DNA from: Mesobacillus jeotgali
Lineage (GTDB): Bacteria; Bacillota; Bacilli; Bacillales; Cytobacillaceae
Assembly (NCBI RefSeq): GCF_002874535.1
Contig: NZ_CP025025.1
Span: 2,713,526 to 2,777,525 of the forward strand
DNA: 64,000 bases
Reading direction: 5' to 3'
Part shown: positions 24,932-33,483 of the stretch, one piece after another
Layout of the letters: each line of letters starts with the position of its first letter
Position numbering within the stretch: the first letter of the stretch is position 1
Translations under genes and position numbers: made by a program
The notes under the pieces: generated by a model
The model's database searches: none
What the model saw: the letters and a program-made list of their open reading frames with translations, nothing else
What the model was told of the DNA's origin: nothing

Positions 24932-25722
24932 ACACTGACAACCCCTTTGATATGCGGATGCGCTTCATAATTGACCAACTCGAAGTCTTCATATTTAAAA
25001 TCAAATATTGATTTGACTTCAGGGTTGATTTTCATTTGTGGCAATGGCTTAGGATCCCGGGTAAGCTGCAGTTTAACCTGCTCCACGTGGTTCGAGTAAA
25101 TATGAGTATCCCCGAAAGTATGAACGAACTCGCCTGGCTCAAGATCACAGACATGAGCGACCATCAAGGTCAGCAGAGCATACGAAGCGATGTTGAAAGG
25201 CACGCCCAGGAACACATCTGCCGATCTTTGGTACAGCTGGCAGGAAAGCTTGCCATCAGCTACATAAAACTGAAACATGCAATGACATGGAGGCAACGCC
25301 ATTTTATCGATTTCAGCAACATTCCAAGCATTGACAATCATCCTTCTCGAATCAGGATTAGTTTTAATTGTATGAATCAATTCTGAAATCTGGTCTACCG
25401 TTTCTCCATTTGCTCCTGTCCACGAACGCCATTGGCTGCCATAGACTGGACCCAATTCTCCATTTTCATCTGCCCATTCATTCCAGATGCGTACCCCATT
25501 CTCCTGTAGGTATTTCACGTTCGTATCGCCATTCAGGAACCATAGAAGTTCATGGATGATTGATCTTAAGTGGAGTTTTTTGGTTGTTAGCAGCGGAAAT
25601 CCATCCTGGAGGTTAAAGCGCATTTGATAGCCGAAAGTACTGATCGTGCCAGTACCTGTCCGATCCTCTTTTTTTACACCAGTATTCAAGACATGTTCGC
25701 AAAGTTCTAGATATTGTTTCAT
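24928..25722 (-). CDS. thyA: thymidylate synthase (ThyA/ThyB type)
   Basis: Methylates dUMP to dTMP with methylene-tetrahydrofolate. 264 aa, the short bacterial form (B. subtilis ThyB type). Catalytic Cys146 in [19 protein letters not shown] binds phosphate; [22 protein letters not shown] and HIYSNH are canonical. Followed directly by dfrA, the enzyme that recycles its folate product. Confidence 0.96.
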   Translation of the reverse strand: MKQYLELCEHVLNTGVKKEDRTGTGTISTFGYQMRFNLQDGFPLLTTKKLHLRSIIHELLWFLNGDTNVKYLQENGVRIWNEWADENGELGPVYGSQWRSWTGANGETVDQISELIHTIKTNPDSRRMIVNAWNVAEIDKMALPPCHCMFQFYVADGKLSCQLYQRSADVFLGVPFNIASYALLTLMVAHVCDLEPGEFVHTFGDTHIYSNHVEQVKLQLTRDPKPLPQMKINPEVKSIFDFKYEDFELVNYEAHPHIKGVVSV

Positions 25723-25868
25723 GAATTTCCCTGCCCTTCAAAACGATCGATTTCTTTTTCTTATTTTAGCAAATAAATCAACAATGGTGGAAGGATATAA
25801 CCTTATTTTGAATTCTCTTATTACTTTGCTATGGGATTCCGTATTTCCTGCCAAAATACACTAGAATA

Positions 25869-25893
25869 GCAAAAAAGGCCTACTTAAGGCCTT
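25869..25893 (-). terminator. intrinsic terminator of the ATLF-like peptidase gene
   Basis: Minus-strand AAGGCCT-TAAGT-AGGCCTT stem, which contains the stop codon, followed by TTTTGC. Confidence 0.75.
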
Positions 25894-26581
25894 CGATATA
25901 TTGATAGGTTTGCGGTGCAGCTTCCTTAAGCAGTTTTGCCGGCAGTCCGCCAATATAGAACATCGCAAAGCTTTCTGCAAAGTATTCCTCAGGGTAATCA
26001 AGGAAATATGCGCGCCCTGGAAAGAGCAGCCGGCTTTCATGCTTCCAGATTTTTAAAAATCTTTCTTCATGCCTGATTCCGTCATAAACATGGCGGTCAA
26101 GAGAGTGTGCAAGTTCATGCAATTCGAGGTTTACGGATCCATGTCCCTTCCCTTTCTCACTGCTGCCAATTTTCACAAGAACGGTCCTTGAACCTCCGAT
26201 ACCAGGGACCTGATCCCAAGTTTTTTCAGATGTATAACCTCGCGGAACAATCCCCTTCAAGTGGCTGGCAGTTGGATTATCCGTCAATCTTCCTTCAAAT
26301 AACTTCACTTTAATATTGCTGTCTACCGCTTTAAGGATCATGCTTTCAGGAAGGAGCATAAGCCTATTAATAATCTGCGCTGCTTCCCCCTGGTCAAAGT
26401 CGTTTTCTGGCAGAACAATCAACTTACCGGCAAGTCGGACGTTTTCCGGCTGCAGGGATTCATATAGTAGGGATTGTTTAGGATATTCAAATAGAAAAAT
26501 GCCGTCCATATTGGCATTGGAGCTGCCAAGTAGTGATAAGGAAAGTACGATAACAACGAATATTTGAAAAACTTTACGCAA
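25880..26581 (-). CDS. secreted anthrax-lethal-factor-like metallopeptidase
   Basis: 233 aa with an N-terminal signal peptide (VFQIFVVIVLSLSLLGSSNA). The zinc motif LELHELAHSLDRHVY (HExxH) is near residue 155, and the downstream EEYFAESFAMFYIGG supplies the third-ligand Glu. This E-x-F-A-E-S-F-A-x-(F/Y) pattern, and GYTSEKTWDQVPGIGGSR earlier, fit the ATLF family (anthrax lethal factor catalytic core and Pro-Pro endopeptidases). Probably exported; substrate unknown. TTG start with AAAGGGG upstream. It lies downstream of ypjP and the tel genes, in place of B. subtilis ypjQ. Confidence 0.78.
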   Translation of the reverse strand: MRKVFQIFVVIVLSLSLLGSSNANMDGIFLFEYPKQSLLYESLQPENVRLAGKLIVLPENDFDQGEAAQIINRLMLLPESMILKAVDSNIKVKLFEGRLTDNPTASHLKGIVPRGYTSEKTWDQVPGIGGSRTVLVKIGSSEKGKGHGSVNLELHELAHSLDRHVYDGIRHEERFLKIWKHESRLLFPGRAYFLDYPEEYFAESFAMFYIGGLPAKLLKEAAPQTYQYIEGLK

Positions 26582-26740
26582 TGTTTATCCCCTTTCCTGA
26601 AGTGTATTACTGAAGATGTAAAATGGGTGAATGAGTTGTATTTTTGAGGATATTCTCTATAGTAACCTACTAAAATTATAACATATGACTGCTTGCCTGC
26701 TGACTGAGAATTTTAGGAAGCCCCATGAAATTTGGAGATC

Positions 26741-26779
26741 AAAAAAAGCTCATCCAAACCAAAAGTTGGATGAGCTTTT
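26741..26779 (-). terminator. intrinsic terminator of the yceG-telA unit
   Basis: Minus-strand AAAAGCTCATCCAA.../...TTGGATGAGCTTTT stem followed by TTTG. Confidence 0.88.
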
Positions 26780-26799
26780 TAATGATTGAACAGTTATTG

Positions 26800-27888
26800 T
26801 TAATTACTATTCTTATAGTTTTCCATTAGCTGTTTCAAGAGTTGCTGCCCCTCTTTACGGAGCCGCTTGTTTTCTTCCTCGATGGTTTTAGTCTCCTTCA
26901 TTCCCTTCAGGATGATATGAAAGCATTCTTCTAAGGTTTCAATCTTGATACCTGGCACACCTGAATGTCGGGCGATATCGACACTTTGGGCAGCAATATC
27001 CTTGGCATTTTTGATTAAAACCTCATTCGTCCTTCGATCGAGCTCTTTCATTGAATCAGCCACTAACTTTTGCCTTTTTGCAGCAATGGCCTGGATCAAT
27101 CCGTTCTTGAAAATGGGAATAGTTGTAACGAACGCCGAGTTGATTTTGCCGATCAACTTCTCATTTCCACGCTGAAGCAATTTGATTTGGGGTGCAGTCT
27201 GCATTGCGACCACTTTCGCTATACCAAGGTCATAGATTCTCTGTTCAAGAAGTTCAATTGCATTACGCAGTGAGTCAAGTTCAATAGATGACAGGTGATC
27301 CCCTTTCAAAGCATTCTGTTCAAGTATGGGAAGCTTATTTGACTTCAGTTCATTCAGCTTCAACTCCGCAGCGACCACATATTTTTCAAGTGTCAGGCAA
27401 TACTGATGAATCTGTTCATACATACGTTCAAGCATGGTCGCTGTTTCTGTCATTTCACACTTGTATTCAGATATTTTTATATATACCTGTTCGATTTCCT
27501 TTCCCATCGACTGGTATTTGATATATAGCCTATCCATCATCTTCCCGTTTTTTTTGAATAGTTTGCTGAAGATTCCACCGGTTGCTTTTTGAAAATCCTT
27601 TTTGTCAAAATGATCCATCACCTTGGCTAGCTGCTTAAGCAATTCTCCTGAGTCCTCGACATTGGATGTCCGCATAATGTCAAGAATTTGATCAGAGTAA
27701 CGGGAAATCGCAACCGCTGGCTCTTTTCCGTACTCGAGTATATTGATGCTATTTTGTTCATCAATGCTCATAGCCAGCTCTTGAACCACATACTCATTCC
27801 TCAATGCTAACTTAATATCGGAAACCGACGCTTCACCACTAGACCTGTCAATTGACGAGCTGGTATTTTGATCATGGGTTGGATTCAT
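26800..27888 (-). CDS. yceH: TelA/YceH family toxic-anion-resistance protein
   Basis: 362-aa largely alpha-helical protein of the TelA (KlaA) family. Seen: SGGIFSKLFKK-type GGIFSKLFKKNGKMMDRLY near 105, followed by long coiled-coil-like helices and IPIFKNGLIQAIAAKRQK, LIKNAKDIAAQSVDIARHSG. Members are linked to tellurite, colicin, phage or envelope-stress resistance, but the mechanism is unknown. It starts 4 bp after the YceG-like gene, matching B. subtilis yceG-yceH. No TerD proteins are adjacent here. Confidence 0.88.
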   Translation of the reverse strand: MNPTHDQNTSSSIDRSSGEASVSDIKLALRNEYVVQELAMSIDEQNSINILEYGKEPAVAISRYSDQILDIMRTSNVEDSGELLKQLAKVMDHFDKKDFQKATGGIFSKLFKKNGKMMDRLYIKYQSMGKEIEQVYIKISEYKCEMTETATMLERMYEQIHQYCLTLEKYVVAAELKLNELKSNKLPILEQNALKGDHLSSIELDSLRNAIELLEQRIYDLGIAKVVAMQTAPQIKLLQRGNEKLIGKINSAFVTTIPIFKNGLIQAIAAKRQKLVADSMKELDRRTNEVLIKNAKDIAAQSVDIARHSGVPGIKIETLEECFHIILKGMKETKTIEEENKRLRKEGQQLLKQLMENYKNSN

Positions 27889-27892
27889 CAGC

Positions 27893-29527
27893 TTAATCTC
27901 TCCTTAGGATTTTTGAGACACCTTGGAAAAACACCTTTTTCAGGACGGAAGGCTCCTTAAGCTCTTGTTCAAATTCTATTTCCTCCAGCCAGTGGGATAC
28001 AAAGGAGCTTTTATCGATGTAGTTTTCTATGTCACTTTGACCAGCTGGATTATAAATCACTATATCAATTCCAAATTGATTTAATAACAATAAGAGTGCA
28101 GCATCTGGTCTGGTCAGTGTTCCATTAAGCTGGTTGTTAAATATAATCAGCTTGGGCACGTGCTGTGAGTAGTCAAATTTCTGAAGCATTTGTAGAATCG
28201 ACTCCGGTATCTGCATTGATTGGTTGAATAAATATACCCTGACATCATCCTCTTTCTCACTATTCCTCAGCTTTAGCTTCGGAACTGCACATATATTCCT
28301 GATTGCTGAAGCCAGGCCTTTTTGAAGACCAGAAGGCAGATGACTATATTTCCAAAAATGAGCACCAGTCATTTTTTCCAGATTGAGCAGTCCATCATGA
28401 TCCAATGACTTTTGATAATGATATCGGAAATCATTGTTAGCACCTGGAGAAAAGGGCAAACTTTTAACCAGATGGCTATTTTCCTGAAGGATCAAGCCAT
28501 GGAGACGGTTCCAATATTCACGGCGATTACTAGCCATGCCATTGATCTTGGCAAATAAGACTGGAATCCTTACAGTCTTATGCTGCAATTCAAAATTCAG
28601 CCTGAACATTGCCTTTTCGCTGCCAACTAGAAATAATTCGTCGTACGTTGTCTTCAAGGTAATCGAATCGGATATGTACTCTCTCAGTTGCCACGGCTTA
28701 TAAATCACTGTACCCTCATGGTCAAGGATTTTCTCGATTTCCTTAGATGCCCTAAACGCCACAGTAGTAGTCTGCATCCGCTTTTCTGCTGGAAACGGCT
28801 CCGGATCACTGGTATTCGGGAATATATGATACAAAGTTTTTAATTTATCCTGTTCTGCAATTGATAAAGGATCATTTCCAGCTGGTGTGAAGGAGACCAG
28901 GTCGCAACCCAGCTCAATTAGAAAGTACACTAGATACTGGTGACTTTTCGTGTAGTTCCCATACCAAAGAAAAGCAGGCATCTCTACATCGGGATTCGCT
29001 TTCTTAATATGGTGTTTGAGATGGAATATCCAATTAATGACATCATTAAGAACCACAACAAACTCCTTGTTCTCGAGTCCGCCTTTTTCATTAAATGAAT
29101 ACAGTTCAAACATTTTTATCGCGGCTTCCCTTATTTGTCTGTTTATCAGGTAATGTTCTGCAGTTAACAGCAGCTTTTCTTTATCTAGCTGTGTTACCAG
29201 ACTTTTTATTGATACGTTTGGTTCATTGATGTATCGGCTAATTTTTTCGATTGATTTACGATGGTTTAGGGCATTTGATTTTTTTAACGAAGAGTCGCTT
29301 AACAAAATTAGCCCTTGCGAATGCACATAGTCATACAATTGGTTATAATAAGCAGCTTCATCATGAGGAATGCCAATGAACCTGGCTATCACTTGACCGA
29401 TATGTGTGCAAGGACCTTCTTTTTTGTAAAAAGGACGCATATTTGAAGAAGTATTTAACAGGTCCAAACAATTGTCATATGTAACAGGCAATGAGTGTTT
29501 GATTAATTCGGTCTTTGTTGGGTACAT
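27893..29527 (-). CDS. yceG: YceG-like protein of the tellurite-resistance-type stress cluster
   Basis: About 544 aa, cytoplasmic (no TM or signal). Size, strand and 4-bp spacing to telA match the B. subtilis yceG-yceH pair. Recognisable features include PTKTELIKHSLPVTYDNCLDLL at the N-terminus, FLWYGNYTKSHQYLVYFLIELGCDLVSFTPAGNDP in the middle and a second Rossmann-like stretch LLLLNQFGIDIVIYNPAGQSDIE near the C-terminus. The two similar (VSFTPAG/VIYNPAG) segments suggest internal duplication. Function unknown. The ATG at 29527 follows GGGAAGTGA. Confidence 0.78.
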   Translation of the reverse strand: MYPTKTELIKHSLPVTYDNCLDLLNTSSNMRPFYKKEGPCTHIGQVIARFIGIPHDEAAYYNQLYDYVHSQGLILLSDSSLKKSNALNHRKSIEKISRYINEPNVSIKSLVTQLDKEKLLLTAEHYLINRQIREAAIKMFELYSFNEKGGLENKEFVVVLNDVINWIFHLKHHIKKANPDVEMPAFLWYGNYTKSHQYLVYFLIELGCDLVSFTPAGNDPLSIAEQDKLKTLYHIFPNTSDPEPFPAEKRMQTTTVAFRASKEIEKILDHEGTVIYKPWQLREYISDSITLKTTYDELFLVGSEKAMFRLNFELQHKTVRIPVLFAKINGMASNRREYWNRLHGLILQENSHLVKSLPFSPGANNDFRYHYQKSLDHDGLLNLEKMTGAHFWKYSHLPSGLQKGLASAIRNICAVPKLKLRNSEKEDDVRVYLFNQSMQIPESILQMLQKFDYSQHVPKLIIFNNQLNGTLTRPDAALLLLLNQFGIDIVIYNPAGQSDIENYIDKSSFVSHWLEEIEFEQELKEPSVLKKVFFQGVSKILRRD

Positions 29528-29746
29528 AGAATCACTTCCCGCTGAGGACAATAGTCTAAAATCAATGATCTAAATTGTCTGATTATACTAATTATCATAC
29601 CATATCAGATGAAATACCTTTTCGGCTTGTAATAGCAGTACGGACCACATTATCAAAAGTTTCAAGAAAGTTCATAATTCCTGAATTTCACCTTTATTCC
29701 TGTCCACGCATATAGATGAATACTTAAACCTGGAAGGTGAATTCAC

Positions 29747-30007
29747 ATGCGATTTATTTTTAAAAGAGAGCCTATTGAAGATCTGCGGTTGGAGTTACGC
29801 AAGGTTAGCCAGGCTATGTGTTCGGGACATCTTGTATTAGTTGATCTATTATTCTATTCACTTATCTTCACTGTCTTAATCATTCCGGCAGCCTCCCCTT
29901 TACTCCACTTCACAGCCACCTTTTTACTCATATATGTATCATTTGCCTGCATATTCTTGTTTGTCAGGAGGACAGTAAGAGAAATCACCGATTACCACGA
30001 AAAATAG
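29747..30007 (+). CDS. small two-helix membrane protein
   Basis: 86 aa with a cytoplasmic-type basic N-terminus, hydrophobic segments at about 31-50 (LVDLLFYSLIFTVLIIPAA) and 53-74 (HFTATFLLIYVSFACIFLFV), and a charged tail. ATG with GGAAGGTGA upstream. It is divergent from yceG and convergent with terC. No family recognised. Position suggests membership of the Ter-like stress cluster (weak inference). Confidence 0.65.
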   Translation: MRFIFKREPIEDLRLELRKVSQAMCSGHLVLVDLLFYSLIFTVLIIPAASPLLHFTATFLLIYVSFACIFLFVRRTVREITDYHEK

Positions 30008-30027
30008 ATATCATGTTCGATGTAGGT

Positions 30028-30060
30028 AAAAAAAAAAGGAACAGACCTGTATCCGTTCCT
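30028..30060 (-). terminator. intrinsic terminator of terC
   Basis: Minus-strand AGGAACGGAT.../...GTCTGTTCCT stem followed by a T10 run. Confidence 0.88.
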
Positions 30061-30068
30061 GGGTTCCA

Positions 30069-30857
30069 TTATTGGACATTCTTTTGCTGCTCACTTGCTT
30101 CAGCTTTTTTCTTGTTCAAGTAGTGTACGACAAACGTTGCCGTAAAAGTAATCAGCAACAGAATAAAGAAATACGCATGCTCTATATGGATGCCAAAGAC
30201 GCCAGCAAACATTTTTGCGGATATAATAAAAATCAGAATGTAGGCAGTTGTCTCAAGTTCAGGGATCTTTTCAATCAATCTAAGGAAAACCCCTGCAACT
30301 CCTCGCATCATCAAGACACCCAGCATACCGCCAAGAAGCAGGACCCACACTTCCTCGCTTATTCCCAAAGCCGCAAGGACGCTATCCACAGAGAATGCAA
30401 TATCCATTAATTCCACTGCGGCAACAGTACCCCAAAATGTACCAAACAACCTGATCAGCAGGCCGCTCTGATTGATTCCTGCGACTTCCCCGTTATCCTG
30501 ACTCTCCCCTTTTCTCTTTTCAATAAAGTATTTAATTGCCAGCCAGGCCAGATAACCAGCGCCGAGTACTTTCACCCACCAGAACTCGATTAAATAAACA
30601 CCTATACCAATTGCGATGAACCTGAAGGCATATGCGCCCAGTAATCCATAGAACAACGCTCTTTTCCTCTGTTTTTCCGGCAGGTGTTTTACCATCACAG
30701 CCAGCACCAGGGCGTTATCAGCAGATAAAAGCCCTTCGAGGATGACGAGTGTCCCGATTAGCCCCCAGCTGACAGGATCAGTTAAAACCTCAACCCACAT
30801 ATCCCAATTGAAAAACTGGACATAAGTATCAACAAATCCTTGTAATATGTCTGCCAT
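30069..30857 (-). CDS. TerC family integral membrane protein (YceF-like)
   Basis: 262 aa, seven or more TM helices. Core TerC motifs: EGLLSADNALVLAVMVKHLP near residue 45 with the intramembrane Asp, and ELMDIAFSVDSVLAALGIS near 150 with the second DxxxSxDS block. TerC proteins of Bacillus are implicated in Mn export that metalates secreted enzymes and in tellurite/stress resistance. The ATG at 30857 has GGGAGG upstream; an in-frame start further out is not needed. Faces TelA/YceG genes across 0.5 kb, as a dispersed version of the B. subtilis yceFGH block. No yybP-ykoY riboswitch was visible upstream. Confidence 0.9.
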   Translation of the reverse strand: MADILQGFVDTYVQFFNWDMWVEVLTDPVSWGLIGTLVILEGLLSADNALVLAVMVKHLPEKQRKRALFYGLLGAYAFRFIAIGIGVYLIEFWWVKVLGAGYLAWLAIKYFIEKRKGESQDNGEVAGINQSGLLIRLFGTFWGTVAAVELMDIAFSVDSVLAALGISEEVWVLLLGGMLGVLMMRGVAGVFLRLIEKIPELETTAYILIFIISAKMFAGVFGIHIEHAYFFILLLITFTATFVVHYLNKKKAEASEQQKNVQ

Positions 30858-30901
30858 TCTAGATGATCCTCCCATTTTTTTGGTTCTTAGGAATTGTATA
30901 G

Positions 30902-30922
30902 AAAAACCCAGCATTAGCCGGG
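30902..30922 (-). terminator. hairpin with T-run between ypjP and terC
   Basis: Minus-strand CCCGGC-TAAT-GCTGGG followed by TTTTTC. It reads as the ypjP terminator, but it also lies at the predicted 5-prime end of the terC transcript. Confidence 0.65.
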
Positions 30923-30924
30923 CC

Positions 30925-30953
30925 TCTATAAAAACTTATTTCGTTTTCCTCAA
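30925..30953 (-). promoter_or_regulatory. putative sigma-A promoter of terC
   Basis: Minus strand TTGAGG (30953-30948), 17-nt spacer, TATAGA (30930-30925). The predicted start falls within the hairpin at 30902-30922. Confidence 0.45.
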
Positions 30954-31033
30954 TTTAAGTCCTAAATCAGCCAAAATAAATGAGATTCATGCTTGTTTTA
31001 TTGTTCAACACAGCGGTTTTCTAAAGTTAATCG

Positions 31034-31615
31034 TCAACTTTTCCATTTAGGCGGAGTATTTTTCGCCCAGAAAATTCTGCCGAGCTCGTAATGGGTCTGG
31101 AAGCTATCATGATAAGTGTGGTAATGGAAATTAAACCAGAAACCATCCTTTGGCGGCTGGTCCCTTCTGACGTGAAATCGGATAATGTCCTTTCCATTAT
31201 CCCCGATTATATGGAATATTTTCTCAGACTCTCCACCACCAGGTATTTCCGTGATACGGAGAGAATTCAGCTTTTCTCCGGGAAACTGGAAAGCTACCAT
31301 TTCGATCGCCTTTTCGATGTTTGGCAAAATACTTTGCCTGAATTCATCCTCAATCACAGGACCAATTTTCGCACCAAATTTCTGGAAAGATTGTTGTTCA
31401 GCTTCCATCATTGTCCTGTGTATGAACATCTCCCTCTCCGCTTCCTCATCTAAGGGGACATCGAGCGAATCAATGAAACTTGTTTCAGCGGCGGTCGATT
31501 TTTCAGATCTTTCTGTTGTTGTTGTCAGAAACCCATTAACCTGGGCAGGAGACACCATCCCAAATGTAACCATGGAGATCACGACAACAAGCGATTTGCG
31601 CAGCCATGCGGGCAT
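31034..31615 (-). CDS. ypjP: YpjP-like secreted protein
   Basis: About 193 aa with an N-terminal signal segment (SLVVVISMVTFGMVSPAQVNG). The mature part has the YpjP features PNIEKAIEMVAFQFPGE, FHVRRDQPPKDGFWFNFHYHTYHD and SFQTHYELGRIFWAKNTPPKW at the C-terminus. The His/Tyr-rich FHYHTYHDSFQTHYE segment is notable. Gene order relative to thyA-dfrA and brxA-ilvD matches B. subtilis. Function unknown. The start at 31615 is supported by AAGGATG; 31624 is possible. Confidence 0.82.
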   Translation of the reverse strand: MPAWLRKSLVVVISMVTFGMVSPAQVNGFLTTTTERSEKSTAAETSFIDSLDVPLDEEAEREMFIHRTMMEAEQQSFQKFGAKIGPVIEDEFRQSILPNIEKAIEMVAFQFPGEKLNSLRITEIPGGGESEKIFHIIGDNGKDIIRFHVRRDQPPKDGFWFNFHYHTYHDSFQTHYELGRIFWAKNTPPKWKS

Positions 31616-31848
31616 GTGGATCACATCCTTATGTAAATAGGAATAATTTTCTGTAAAAATATCAATCTGTCTAAGTTAAATATACATATGTGTAGTAATA
31701 ACCTGAATTGGTCATAATAAAAAAATATGCTTAATATTATTATAACTTGTTTATACGTAAAATTGGGCAAAGGGTTTCAGATTTTTCAAAAATGGTAATA
31801 AGGAAATATTAGAGGCTTCAATTGAAGTTAAAAAGGGAGGTCATAAGT

Positions 31849-31920
31849 ATGGAGTGGGTCGCTGTTGCAGCCAGCTTATTATTGCTTGCTTATTTTGTCT
31901 ATTTGGCAATTGCGGATTAA
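31849..31920 (+). CDS. 23-aa single-helix membrane peptide (KdpF-like)
   Basis: MEWVAVAASLLLLAYFVYLAIAD: one hydrophobic helix with a short acidic end. It has an excellent ribosome site (AAGGGAGG, 7-8 nt before the ATG). The L-L-L-x-Y-x-x-Y-L pattern resembles KdpF, the small subunit of the Kdp potassium ATPase, but no kdpABC is present here. The gene would stand alone between ypjP and ypiP. Could be an orphan KdpF homologue or an unrelated stress micropeptide. Confidence 0.55.
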   Translation: MEWVAVAASLLLLAYFVYLAIAD

Positions 31921-31934
31921 ATTGGAAATGAATG

Positions 31935-31966
31935 GACGGACAGTAATCAGCTCTTTATTGTCCGTC
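31935..31966. other. inverted repeat after the 23-aa peptide gene
   Basis: GACGGACA/TGTCCGTC, 8-bp perfect arms with a 16-nt loop, 14 nt after the micropeptide stop and followed by ACGAAAAATAATT. Possibly a weak terminator. It shares the CGGACA/TGTCCG hexamers with the 52-bp arrays, but the order and spacing differ. Confidence 0.6.
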
Positions 31967-32038
31967 ACGAAAAATAATTCTCCGGACCATTTCATTAATG
32001 GTCGGGTACGTTACATACAACAAGGATGAGGTCCTGCC

Positions 32039-32815
32039 TCATTCTTTTTCTATGACTCCAAAATGGAACTTTGCAGTTTTTCTTCTGTATACTTCGAAGC
32101 CAAAATCATCAAATCTGCTGCTTCTGAAATGGTCTTTCAGGATTACTCGTTTCCTGGCAACACGGTATGCATGTCCAATGACTTCTTGTGAGAGCCCGTC
32201 GTAAACAGCGAAGTGGGTCAGACCCCTGATACCATCTGACTCTAATATTGATTCATCAAACATCGGGTCAAAATAAACACAATCTACGCTGTTGTCTTCT
32301 TGCGCTTTGAGCAACTCCAGTGAATATCCTTGCAGCACTATTATTTTGCCCATAGCCTTATCAATGGCTGCTATTCCTGAATCCCAAGCTTTGAGTCCAG
32401 TTTTGACTAAATATGCGAGCTCCGGTCTTGCTTCTATTCCTGTGACAGAACCTGACTCACCTACAACAAAGCTAGCTACGATACTATCCGAACCAAGACC
32501 GAGCGAGCAGTCAAGAAAACTCATCCCTTCCTCCAGCTTTGCTGCATCTATGAGAGGATCGCTTTCCCCTTTCAATAATCTTTTGATTCGGAACATAGCG
32601 GAATTCGGGTGAAAAAAGAAAGGCTCTGTAGCTCCCATCGGAAAAAGCTCAAGTCGGTCTTTGCCAACTACCAGGCAGTCATCCTTCACGATTTCCTGGA
32701 TTGCCAATACTGACCTTTTTTTCCTTGGAACGAAATCCACTTTGAGCTCTATGGCTATAGCTCTTGCTTTAGCTGTCATATTCTCATTTGTCCTGCCTGC
32801 TGTTGTCACAAACAA
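32039..32815 (-). CDS. ypiP: RsmJ-like SAM-dependent methyltransferase (YpiP)
   Basis: About 258 aa class I methyltransferase. Motif I FLDCSLGLGSDSIVASFVVG, motif II GIEARPEL, and the DPMFDES signature shared with RsmJ-type rRNA methyltransferases (DPMFP), plus a C-terminal FHFGVIE strand. The N-terminal FVTTAGRTNENMTAKARAIA is typical of the YpiP group. Target unknown, possibly rRNA. TTG start at 32815 with GGGGG 8 nt upstream. Directly precedes a terminator belonging to brxA. Confidence 0.82.
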   Translation of the reverse strand: MFVTTAGRTNENMTAKARAIAIELKVDFVPRKKRSVLAIQEIVKDDCLVVGKDRLELFPMGATEPFFFHPNSAMFRIKRLLKGESDPLIDAAKLEEGMSFLDCSLGLGSDSIVASFVVGESGSVTGIEARPELAYLVKTGLKAWDSGIAAIDKAMGKIIVLQGYSLELLKAQEDNSVDCVYFDPMFDESILESDGIRGLTHFAVYDGLSQEVIGHAYRVARKRVILKDHFRSSRFDDFGFEVYRRKTAKFHFGVIEKE

Positions 32816-32849
32816 ACCTAACACCCCCTGACACTATTCGTATACAAAG

Positions 32850-32875
32850 AAAAGGACGTCCGCAGACATCCTTTT
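32850..32875. terminator. intrinsic terminator of brxA
   Basis: AAAAGGACGTC/GACATCCTTTT stem with T-runs on both sides; on the minus strand it follows brxA. Confidence 0.75.
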
Positions 32876-32966
32876 CGAACTATTTCAGCATCGCTGTTTA
32901 GTGTTAAAACTTCAATGCTATTTTGAGTTGTCCATTAAATTTCCCTTTGTTAAATCCAACGAGCGC

Positions 32967-33401
32967 CTAGCAATGAGAATCAAAGGCGGATGTTAAGTTA
33001 TCCATGATTGCTTCCATTGGCTGTCCTTCGATATCATGGCGAGGAATGAAATGAACGACTTCTTTGCCTTTCAACAATGCCATTGAAGGTGAAGAAGGCT
33101 CAAGGTCTGTGAAGTACTCACGCATTTTTGCAGTTGCTTCCTTGTCCTGGCCAGCAAACACAGTCACAAGATGATCTGGTTTCTTCTCATTTCTTAAAAT
33201 TGCTTGGGTTGCTGACGGACGAGCAAGACCCGCAGCACAACCACAAACAGAGTTAACAACGACAAGCGTTGTTCCTTCTGTATTTTCCATGTATTCTTCA
33301 ACTTCATCCGCAGTAAGCAATTCCTTGAAACCTGCACGTGTCAATTCCTCACGCATCGGCTTTACCATTTGTCTCATATATTCTTCATATGCCATTGACA
33401 T
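32967..33401 (-). CDS. brxA: bacilliredoxin BrxA/YphP
   Basis: 144-aa thioredoxin-like protein with the CGC active site (Cys53-Gly-Cys55 in SVCGCAAGLARP). It removes bacillithiol from S-bacillithiolated proteins after oxidative stress. FIPRHDIEGQPMEAIM near the C-terminus is characteristic. ATG with GGGAGGG upstream. Adjacent to ilvD, as yphP-ilvD in B. subtilis; IlvD is an iron-sulfur enzyme sensitive to oxidation, which may explain the conserved linkage (inference). Confidence 0.93.
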   Translation of the reverse strand: MSMAYEEYMRQMVKPMREELTRAGFKELLTADEVEEYMENTEGTTLVVVNSVCGCAAGLARPSATQAILRNEKKPDHLVTVFAGQDKEATAKMREYFTDLEPSSPSMALLKGKEVVHFIPRHDIEGQPMEAIMDNLTSAFDSHC

Positions 33402-33483
33402 AAATAATTCCCTCCCAAACGATAGTTTGCAGTGTTAGCATACTATATAATTTATACCAAACGCAATAAAAGAACGTCTCACT

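Noticed and set aside
30858-31033. yybP-ykoY manganese riboswitch upstream of terC
   Set aside because: No matching conserved core was found; only a short GC hairpin and a promoter-like pair.
31935-31966. Single-copy member of the 52-bp repeat family
   Set aside because: The hexamers are in the order CGGACA...TGTCCG with 22 bp between centres, not the 21/31 geometry. Better read as a simple hairpin after the micropeptide gene.
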